A DNA stretch of 64,000 bases, taken from the NCBI GenBank assembly GCA_015143295.1, contig CM026568.1, positions 17,862,607-17,926,606 on the forward strand, read 5' to 3'. Position 1 is the first letter of the stretch, and every line of letters begins with the position of its first letter. A model generated the notes under the pieces. That model was not told the origin of the DNA and searched no databases. It saw only the letters and a program-made list of their open reading frames with translations. Positions 48,901 through 60,900 of the stretch are shown here, piece by piece. The position numbers were made by a program, and so were the translations under genes. Source of the DNA: Tetracentron sinense (Eukaryota > Streptophyta > Magnoliopsida > Trochodendrales > Trochodendraceae).

Positions 48901-51900
48901 GTCCATGACATAAGGGCCAGACATAATATAAACTGATGAGCAAGTTGTATATCCCCCTGGCCAATAAAGATTGGTGGAAAGTCCATTATATAAGGGCCAG
49001 ACCTAATATAAACTGATGCGCAAGTCTTACTATCAGAGCATCATAAACAGGATGTGGATGACCCAGGATCCAGATCAAGTCTCGAGGAAAGACAATTCCG
49101 TGAAGTTCATACTCCATACTCACTAGTCACTGACTCACTAGTAGTTACAAAAGCTGAAAAAATGAACGTGCTTTTAAATGTTTAGGAGCTTTCATCATAA
49201 AGCTTTACATTTGAATCAAGCAATTTGGAATTTGAATGATAGAAATGTGTGTTTTTAGAAAGTTGTACCTCAAACCCTGAGTTAGCACCACAATACAGTG
49301 CTGCAAGTTGGCGACGATTTCTTGCACCCACATCTTTTGTCTCGTCCAACACTGCCACATCGCCAACTTCAAATATCTACAACCAAAATATTATAGTATG
49401 TGGCTCAAAACATGCCCCTTTTCATTTACCATGAAATTTTACTCATACAAATACGAGGAAGAAAGAGCATATTACTGACCATGATGAAAGGATACAACAA
49501 CAAAAAAATCAGAAAATCATCATAAATTCCTTATCCTAAAATATTTGGGATTGGCAACATGAATCCTTTTTCCGCCATTAGGCTCCGTATAAGGCCAAAA
49601 TAAATATCACAATTAAACAAACATGAAAAAGAGTAGGTAATAAGAAAATGGCACAGATCCTCCAATCAAAAATACAAAATAAAGTTGGTGCAGCTATAAA
49701 AAGACTAACTTCCTCATTTTTGGGCAAGTTTCTCCTCTCTTTTTTTATCTTGTATCGCCTTTCTTTAAACAGAATTCGTCTTTTTTTTTTACCAAACAAA
49801 TAAAAGAATGATAACAAAATAACTAAAATTTAAAAGCATACTAGCAGTTCAATGAAAAATAATCCTTCTCAGAAAATATATTGTCCACAAATACTAAACA
49901 TGCATGGATCAATTAAATGAGGTCCTGTTTCAATATTTCTCTGTCAAATGATGGATCAGAAAAGAATTTGCAGATTGTTAAAACCTAATAACAGACAAGT
50001 GTAAAGGATCAATCATTTCCATGTTTATGGAAGAAAGATAATAATGTTTTAGATACATTAAGGTAACTTGTTGAAATTAAAGAAGGGTCAATACAAAAGT
50101 GCTACGACCAAAAAAACATGATACCCAAAACAGCATAAGGAAGCAAACAAGGGCCAGCAAACCAGCTACCCTGTTAGAAACTTTAGAACAATAAATAATC
50201 AACATTTCCTTGAGAATTGACCAAAAAAGCAAAAGAAGAATAATGTGATTACTCATCTACTGGATGGACCTCAATTAATCTTCAAGTTCAAACATACATC
50301 TGTTTCATTATTTCCATAATTCCATATACTCCAACTTATAGCGAAAGCCATCATCCTCCAAAGAACCTCGTGTGCTCTGGAAATTTTTTAAGGGCCACTG
50401 AAAAAGAAGCATCCTAATGCTATGTTTGGAAATGAATGTTATATTTGCAGCATGGTTTAAAATAACGATACATATCGACCGATACGGGCCAATACGTATC
50501 CTATTTGGAGCTACCCGATACATTGGTACACTGGAAAAAAAAACTCCACTATATCGGGCCGATACAGGCCTGATACACTCGATACAGGGATTTTTCAGTT
50601 AATTTTTTTCTCCTTCCATTTACACTATGATCCACAATACAGACCCAATACACACAACTAATTTACATAATATATTATTTAAGTAAATGACTTTAACTTG
50701 ATTTTACTTTCATTTACTTTAGATATTAATATATAAATAAGGCTATCCCCTTGGTTATAATGCCCCAGCCCAACCCTACTTATCAGGAGTCCCTGGTTAT
50801 AATGCTCAGTCCCAGTCTTCGACTGACAGTTATGGACAGATCACGACTCAGCAATAGGCATATGTACAAATGCACTTAGGCATGTACCGCATGATGATGA
50901 CTTGGACACAGTGGTGTCATCATGTCTGGACCACTTATAATGTATCACTCTACTTAATTCCTGATCCCACAATGATAGAGTATGATCCGACACGAGGCTC
51001 AATGTGGTATTGAGCTTCTATCATGTATGTAATTTGATTTGTGAATACAAGGGTCTAATGTATTTTCATATTTTAGATTTATGAATGCAAGTAAGCTTCT
51101 ATCACTTGGTTAAGTAATTATGGTTTGTATTTTCATACATATTTATCAGTGCGCACGCCTTTTTTAATTCATAAATTTGTTAACTCTCATATGTATGATT
51201 ATAAATGTAGTTGGAAGTCTTCATTTAGTTTGTTTTTAGCTTATATTTATATTAAATGAGATTTTATGCAAGGTATCCAAGTTTTTCCTTCCGCATCCAA
51301 GCTTTTTTTAGCGTATCCTAAATTTTTCTACCGTATCCAACCGATACACCGATACGTATCCTATTTTGGACTTACAGATACGACGACCGATAATATTTTA
51401 AACCATGATTAGCAGTCCTCTATAGGGACCCATAATGATGAAACTCTTTTAGCACGCTCATGACATCTTCAATTCTCCAACATTTCTCGTAGAATGCCAT
51501 AGTAAAGCCATTTGAGCTCGGAGATTTTCCACCATTCATTTTCTCAAAATCCTTAAACTTTTTCTTCTTCAAAAAATTTCTTCAGCCAATCACCATCCTA
51601 AAACTGCATCTCGTCCATCATTGGTACATCTCATACGAATACTTCACTCTAAATACATCAACGTATAATAAATAACCACATCCCAATGCAAACGTGAAAT
51701 GCTAGGCTTGATTTTTGCACCAACAGATCGACCTTAAATGCCCACTAACTGTTGATTTCGGCCAGGGGTAAAACACTAATTTATTGAGCCTCCTTTCAAA
51801 AACTAACACACCCAAAAGGCATAGAAAATTATGGGGAATCTATCTTTCAGATTTGAGGTGATTCGAGTAGTTGTAGACTCTATTTGCGAGAGTTGCCTTG

Positions 51901-54900
51901 TAATGGCAATTTCAAAAATAGTCTGCAACATTCCGAAATGCGTTGTAGGAACCTCAATACAGCACCAAACAGTGAGCCATAAATTTTTTGGGGTTCCTTG
52001 GTCCTCCACAATTAAACCCGACTGCAAATAATTTTGATGCAACCCACTTAACAGGGACTATGGCATGAATCCATAAAGTAAAGGGTTTTGAGAACTCATG
52101 AGCAAGGAAATGATCACAGAACAACAACACCTTATGCAGCCACGTACCTGGCAATCACTTGTGTTCAAATCAAGCATACGTAGTTCCTCAATAAGAGGAA
52201 AGCTTTCATTCAACCAAGGAAATAAATTCACCAATTCAATTCATAAATAAAATAAATAAACAAATAAAACTGAAAACTAAAGAATAACGGTATAAGCCTT
52301 TAATAGGCAAAACCACCCCATCTCCTATCCTACTTGGACTCCCTAATTTCAATCTAGGACTCTCTCTTAAGAAATAATTAGAACTCTACTAAAATTAAGG
52401 ACTATATTAATCAACCTATATTAAACAATCCTTAATAATAACCAGTTAAATAAGGTAACTAAATAAATGGCATGGCTGAAATCGACGTGGGACTGGGCTT
52501 TCCTAACGGGCCTTGATCCTTAGGCAGGTCGGCTTTCTTCCTGAGCATCTGGGCCCTCCTTTTGTGGAGAGGTACATATAGTGGGTTAGAGCCCCTAGAC
52601 TCATCAGGTCTAACCCATAAGCAGCTTCTCTGGAATCATCCTGGTCGGGCTAAAGGAGGTCCCATTAGATGTTCCTTGCAATGAGCCTGCATCATATCCC
52701 CCCTAATAGCTCCATCATCAACCCCTTGCCTTGATTTGATATTGTATTGCCGCTCCTCACATGAGTTGTCTGCTGAAAAAATTTAGTGTTCGTATCGCCA
52801 TCTTTAATCCATTAAACTCCAGATCTACTCGCTACTAATCGGCTCAAGCCTTACCAAAATTTGGACCTCCTCCTTCGCGTTAAAACGACTCCTTATCTAT
52901 CATCGATATTGGACTCACTTCTTCCTTTCGAATGATGCTCACAATTTCTTCTAGGAGTATTTCAATAACTTCAACTGCTTCAGGAATACAATAGTAGCTT
53001 TGCCTTCAAAATTAAATGGAAGCCACCATCCCTCCACCTCCACACAGAGTTGAGTCTTCAAACCACTTATTTTCGAACTTAAAAGGGGATGACTACCTAC
53101 TGAATCCCTCATAATTTAGAAAAAATCGATCAATAACAGAAATTGGCCTCCGCATTGCCTTCTGCAATACATCCATAAAATGCACTTCCTCAACCTGCTG
53201 AGATAATAAACCCGTCTAACATACAAAGCATAGGTGTCTCATGCTTGTTCGACCAAGTGTAGTTAGCCCCATTCAGAAGCAGATCAATTAATAGATTGTT
53301 TTTCCATGAAACCTTGCATTGTCTGTATGATTCTACTACAACGCGCTGGCTTCTTTTCATAGGAAAATTGTATGGCCTTAAAATCAACCCCTATGCACCA
53401 TGGAGCTTTCCATCCCCTGCTTACCTCCTTCAGCTCTTGCCATAAAGTTATAAGATGACTGATGCGGACATCGAGCATCACAAAGAGTTTCAAATTAATT
53501 GGTTGCTAATTAACTATCTCCTATTAAGTAGGGATTGAATGATTTCCAATAAGGACAATTTTTGATGACAATGTCTCTAATGCATATCCCCAAAAAGAAA
53601 TAGGCAAATCAGTTTCATTCATCATAGAACGAGCTTTCTCTAATGCATATCCCCACTTCAATATAACCTTATCCAATTAATTGGTTGCTAATTAATTATC
53701 TCCTATTATGTAGGGATTAGATTACTTGGTCACTAATTACTGATTTCCTATTAAGTAGGGAAACAAACTTATTGGATATGGTTCGTTCTATGATAAATGA
53801 AAGTATGAAACTGATCTGCCTATTTCTTTTTGGGGATATGCATTAGAGACATTGTCATTAGAAATTGTCCTTATTGGAAATCATTCAATCCCTACTTAAT
53901 AGGAGATAATTAATTAGAGGCATAAGAAGAAGAAGGCCCACATGTCACTTTGGATTGATGATTTGAGGCATTGAAGACCTCATGTGCACACATGATTTAT
54001 TGGGAAGACCTCATATTGGGACTGTGTGCATATGGGCTGATTTAGCATGATTTACTGTAATTAGGAGAAAGTCAATGGGCTAGACTTTTACTAGAGAATG
54101 GATACTTTTCTTAGTTGGGTTATTTTAGTCTTTTGATTAGTTTGATTATTTTAGTTTCTATTAGTTTGGACCAGGGTTACCTAGTTCGGTGGCCACTAAA
54201 GCGAATTGCGAACTGGTTCGAAGCGAAACAGTTCGCAGTTCGGTTCATGCTGGTTCGTTTATTTTGGCGAATTACTCCACTTTTGTAAGTTCATGTGATG
54301 TGACTCTTACCCACTTTGAAATTCCATTTTCAAATCAACCATTAAGCACTGTATTATGCACACAAGGTACTGAGTGGTTTTGACTTTCCACCAATGGATA
54401 GTACCACTAGTACTAATAGTGGGTACGTATGGCCTTCAGCTACACTCAAAGAAATTTTCTAAAGCGTTAATGGTTGATTTGACAAGCACTGTATTATGCA
54501 GAGTTGTAGACAAGTTCACGGTCTCACATTTCTCTTATATCCCAAAAAATATATATATATATACATATAAGCGAATTAAGCTAACGAACCGAAACGAACC
54601 AAGCAAAGAACTTAAGCGAACCGAGAAACGAACCGGCTAATCTTACCCCTAGCGAACCGGGTTCACTCTAGAGTAGCGAATTGCGAATTACGAACCGAGC
54701 AAACCGGCGAACCAGGTAACACTGATTTGGACTTTGGCTATTTTAGTATTTAAACAATTAGGGTTTACACTTGTTTAAACTCCTCTTTTGCTGTAATTTT
54801 TTAATTACTGAAATTTATGAATGAAAGAAAGTGCTTTTGAGTATTTTTCAGCGACTGGACATGGGATGATTCCCTATCAATTCTAAGGTATGTATTTCTA

Positions 54901-57900
54901 ATTTCTTCTCTTCCCTTCAATTGTTCTTAGTTCTTACGCTAACCTTTTCCCTGCTGTTCCAGCAAAGCCGCAACATTCCTGCTGTCCCAGTAACAGTAAA
55001 GCCGCACCCTTTTCCCTGTGCTACGCAGCCCCCTACCCCCTTTCCTTGGCTGCTGCACCACTTTCCCATCCCATCCTTGCAGCCGCAGCTTTTACCCATC
55101 CCCTCCCTTGCGGTTTCAGCCTGTCCTGGCCCTACCACATTGCTGTCCAACCCTCCTACCGGCTTTGATACAGCTTAGGGGTGTATTGGGTGTATTCAAG
55201 CCAAGCCAGTTTGAAGACTTGGCTCGATCAAGCCGAGTTCAAGCCGAGCTTTTTGGCTTGATCGAGGAGAACCAAGTTTTTTTCTGTGCTCGACTTTTCA
55301 ATCAAGCCAGGCCCAGCTTGATTCGTCCCGGCTCGAAGCTCGGCTCGATTTGGCTTAAGCTCAGCTTGACATATTTATAATATAATAATATTACTTTTAT
55401 TATTTATTAATAATATCTATAATATTTTAATGTTTAAAATATTATAAATAATATACTTATTATATTAATATACAATTTATAATATATAGTTTTTATAAAA
55501 TAAAATAAATATATTTTGTATGTTTCAAACCGATTCAATCTTGCAAATTATAGCTCGAGCTTGGCCCAACTCGGCTAGAATACGCCCTAATACTGCTGCC
55601 ACAGCTCCTACGTCATTCCTATTGCAGGTACAACATTCTCTCAATATTTAATCCCTAAAACAGCAAGTCCTTATGTTCCCTAAAACCCTAAATCAGCAAA
55701 GAAAACTCTGAACCCTAACCCTATATGTTCAAAACCCTCAAACAGAAAATCGAAACCCTTTTGTTTGATTAAACCTATATCCGAAACTCAAAATCAGCCC
55801 CCAACCTTTTGAAACCCTAGAAATGACAGAAAATCTGCATTAAATAAGAGGTTAATCCCAAAGTTTGTGGAAGCATAGACTTCCATACAACCCTTGTAGA
55901 TATAACTGAGGGTCCGTATTGTAGGTTTGTGACGTGGCCTCGAATCTTACTAAAATAGCTTTTACTTGACTTTCTCGACTAATTATTTGAGATAAAATTG
56001 CAATTTTATAATTTTCTTTATTATTGTCAACTCAATCTTGATCTCAGCACATTAGATCCTAGGCCATTGCATAGTCCTACATCAATAAATCTTCTCATTA
56101 AAGCCATACACAACAATAAAGTCCAGGGAAAGCTTATGCAATTCTCACTTAACAAGAAAAAGAAGTATGAAGTACCTTTATGGGTTTCGGATGGTCTTTG
56201 TTGTGTCCAACAGTTTTCAATATGCCTGGCATGAGACTGGTTCGAACAACCTGTGGAAATGAAGGAACTATTCAAGCTATCATACCTGAATACATGGAGA
56301 AAATGCTAGAAACAAAACAATCGCTACAACTTACTAAATTACATATTTACATATAGTTTCATGTTCAAGATCTGAAAACTAATATATTATTTACATAGGA
56401 GATGCCCCAAGTTCAGACACTTGGCAAAGGAGAGAAAAAGTCATGACCACTTGATCCTAGTCTACAGACAAAGAACCTTTTGCAACGGAGTCTAGTTCTA
56501 CACACAACATGTAAAAGTAACACACAGGGACTGAAACAACTGAAAATCATAAAAATGAAAAGGTCATTACATGGATGGCCTCCTTTTATACATGCACCTT
56601 TGATCATTTCAGCAATCATGACTAATTGCAAGAGTACGATAATTAGAGCAAATGAAAAAACGCACAACAGTGGTGGTGCACCAAAAAAGTGACACAACAT
56701 GAATTTTGAATAGTACCCAAGCTTGAGATATCACTCCCATACCAGCAAAAAGATGTTAATTGCAGCGAAATCGGAAACCCAACAAAAGTGTCAAATGGTC
56801 AATTACTCAATTATCAGTAATTCCATTGTTAGATCTGGGTCCCGGCAATAAACAAGTAATAATATCCCGATTTCCAAGATTTCTTTTGATTCAAAGTACT
56901 AACCTTTTTCAATGCAAAATCGTACAGATATAGGTACTACCTAATATGAATGCCATCAATCACATCAACCATTTTACTAAGGAAATTTCAGATCCATTAT
57001 ATTCCATATAATCTCAAATAGGAAAACAGAGTTACAAGAGACAAAGTGAAAAGTTCTGTTAATCTGGTTTGTAATTAGTTCTCTCTTCCTTTAAGGAAAT
57101 CGTGAATAGTATTCTCTCTCCTACTTAAAATGTGCTACAGAAACTGTAAAAAAAAGGACAACAAAGTAGGTCCTAGGATAACAAGTACAATAAATGGATA
57201 GAACAGCATCTATTCCTTCCATTCTATCAGAATTTTTTAAATGCAAGAAAGGGAATAATGCTAATAAAGAAGACCAGCAAGAAGGAATAAACAAGAACAT
57301 ACAGACAGAAAAAAAGAAATCAGCCCAATACCCTCAAACGGATTAATAGGTGTGCGGAGGAATAGGTCGAATGCTACAATGAATAAGATTCTTATAATTG
57401 ATCATATGAAATATAGAGGGTGGAAGAAGGTCAACTGCTGTTTTATGTGCCATCATAAGGAAGAATTGGTGGATCATTTGCTCTAGTATTGCCCATTTGC
57501 CTCTTGTGTTTGAGATTTCTCCTCTACCGAGTGGGGGTGCGTTGGGTCAGGCCTTCTTCCTTTTTGAACTTCTTATCTTGTCAATCTTCAATGAGTTTGG
57601 AGGCACCTCGAGTGGTTATTTGGTCCTTTTTTCCCTGGGGACCATCTCTTGACTTATTTGGAAAGAGAGGAACTCGATAGTCTTCGATGATACCTCGACA
57701 TCTCTCTCCCTCCTATGTTCACGTATTAGACATATTATTCTATTTTGGTGTTCTTCCACTAGGGAGATTTGAGGACTTGGGTGCCCTTCCATTATGAGAC
57801 TAGGGCTAGGATACGGAAGCATTGTTGATGCTTTGTGCCTTTTCTTTGAATTTCCTGTATTGTGTCTGACTTTACACTCTTGTGAACTCCTTTTGTAGGC

Positions 57901-60900
57901 TTCACCTTGCTTTGTTTTTAATAAAATCTTACGTTTACTAATAAAAAAAACAATAAAAACAGTAACAAGTAGCATTCATATGGAACTATGACAAACAGAT
58001 AAACCTTATTCAAATTCAATGGCAGTTTAAGATTGAATTCACATAATTTGTTAGTCATGACCAGCAAGGAGCTAACAGACCTCAAAATCAGAGGAACGAG
58101 GATTTCCAATGATCACCGCTGTTGAGTTATCATCCTTGCGATTCAACATGGTGAAATTTTCTTTATATGAACACAATATCCATGTTAAGACCTCTGTAAA
58201 CCCATTCATTGCAATCTACAAAGGAAACAAACAAAACAGAGTGTAATGTCACAAAAGGGTGTAGAAGGACCAAGAGAAAATTAGGCAGATGTGCAAGCAA
58301 AGGAAAAAAAAAATATATATATATATATATTTTACTTGCTAGCAAGCATCAATAAATTACATCATAATCTCATATACTAAGCTCTAAAAAGTCTTTCACT
58401 GTCATCATTAGATTTACTTTTTTTCCATATATATTGAAAGATGGATGATGTTCAATCATCATATGGTGGATTTTGGATTCCAACAAACAATTGCAAAGTA
58501 GTTACTAATTTGCAAAGTAATTACTAATGTATGAGCACCAGCCTTAAAAAAATTAATGTTGAAGTCTCAATTATATGGCTAGAACCTTGTTTTTTTTATT
58601 AAAGTATGAGGCATACACCTTCGACATAAAACATCTCAGGCTCTCAAGGCATGAGGCGCGTGCCTCTTGTGAGTCTTAAAGTTTGAGGCGTTTGCCTGAT
58701 GAAATTTAAGCCTCATGGTTGAGCCTCGAGGCGTTTTCCTTGAGCCTCACCTCGAGGCGTAAGCCTCACACGCTTTTTAAAAAACTGGATTTAACATCCT
58801 ATTTTTTGGGGCTGCAAAGCCTACTACGAGTTCTGTTAAATCTGATTTTTAGGTTTGAGGCTGCAAAACCAGCCTACTTTGGGTTCTTTTAACCCAAGTT
58901 CTTCAAGTTATTTGTGGTTCAATCTTGGATAAAATGCCAAGAAATTGATACTTGCCTAATTGGTACATAGACATACATACATACATACATATATATATAC
59001 ATATATATATATTCCGACTTAGACCGGACTGGGCTAATTTTCGAGTTGAGTTGAGTTTTCAGGTTTTTAATGAGAGAACACCTAGGCGCCACTAGGTGCC
59101 CGCATTTTAATGAGTGCCTACCTAGAGACCCCCATGCAGGCATTAAGGGTCCTTGCTAGGTGAAGCGGTCTCCTAAGCATAGCCTAGGTGAAAGTTTGAA
59201 ACACTATGACTAGCATACTCAACTACCGCTGGCAATGCACTGTTAATAACGAGCATGTCTCACCTGTGCCTACAAGAAAAATTTTAGCCAGATGGTTATC
59301 ATCATGCAATTTACTGATAAGAACCAAGTATATGTGCGAGTAACAATAGGAATGTGTCTACTAGAATTACAAACCAACCCAGAAAATACCAATATACTGA
59401 ACATGTGCTCTAGAAGATGAGCAAGGTTGAAATTCCAAAAAAATGTGACCATACAAAACCCACCCATTACAGGTTAGATGAGAAACTTGGAAGTAACAAA
59501 CACTGAAACACAAAGGTGTTGAGGTATAAAACAACCTTAATACTAACACTGGAAAACTGAAAATAGCCTGTAATTGTAAAAGATCAAAAGAAACCTAAGA
59601 ATTAACATAAATGCAAGAAGTCTCCCTTCAGTACCTCCAATCTGATAAGATCGCTGAGTTGGTTCAAAGGTACTGGATTTAAAGACGCTGGCTTCGTTTT
59701 GGGGATTTTATTAAACCCATAAGCAATTGCAACATCCTTACAAGAAAAAATATCCCCAATTGTCATAAATACACATGAAGTTAATCCACAAGGTCAACAA
59801 CATCCATAATGCATCTGCACAATCAGTCAATAGATCATAATAATCACCTCCATCACATCACAAGCATGAAGAACATCGCTCCTGGTTGGAGGTATAGATA
59901 CAATGATACCGCTCTGTTCGTCTCCAAATACAGATTGCTCAGCATGCAACTGCATCTTATTCAATAAACAAGTGATCTGAAAGAAATGAATAAAATTAAT
60001 ACTACAAGACACCTCATTTAACTGATGCAAAAGATCAAAATTTACTCATTGGAATTTGGACATTCTAACAAGTATTGAAGGTATAGTCTCTACATTACAA
60101 CGTGATAGCCTAAATGATACATGTCTTGAACTAAAGTAAGTAAAAAAATTGATAGGAATAATGAATAGGTGCAAAACTCACTGACACCAATCCATCAAGA
60201 GACATTATGGTTCTCTCCTTAATTCAGGATGATTAATAATCCATTGGAATGGAGAATGGAGACGTTCCACTTCCACTTCCACTCCCACGTGATGTCATAC
60301 ATATCATGGAAAACAAATGTTGATCACAAGTGATCCATAACATTTGCAAGAAACATCTGGTTCGAGCAGATCTTTATAAAAGGCTCCAGATGAGACATCC
60401 GTTTCCTACCAAACTATGAGCCTGACATAATCTCCTGTATTAGCCCTGCTAAACTTTCACATACTCTTTGAACAACATAGCTGCTTTAAACCTTGAAATT
60501 CCCTTCATATGCATTAAAAACATGGATAATTTTCAAACAACTAGATAGCTTCATGTTCCATATAGCTTCTTCATATTGTGTATGTGCTCAAAAAAGATTT
60601 TTATGCAGACAAAGAACATATGAGAGGAATGATGACATAACATCGGTTCAAGCCATGGCAGTAAACATTAAGCATTCACAGAGTCACATTTAGATACCCA
60701 CCTTCAAGTTTCATCACTAAAAGGATTCAAACTACAAAGTGAACAATAAGATCAATGAATGTGGGATCATTTTTGTTCTGATCAGCCAAATAACCAATGA
60801 CTCACGTCAAACATTATACAAATTCCACACTTCATGAAACTGTTATTTCTAGAAATAAGCAAAATGGGGGAAAAGGGTCAGCATTTTTCATACCTGACTT

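Noticed and set aside
54917-55380. Proline/cysteine-rich frames on both strands
   Set aside because: CT-rich and GCTCGA-repeat sequence next to a hAT-like MITE. No start context, splice support or known domain.
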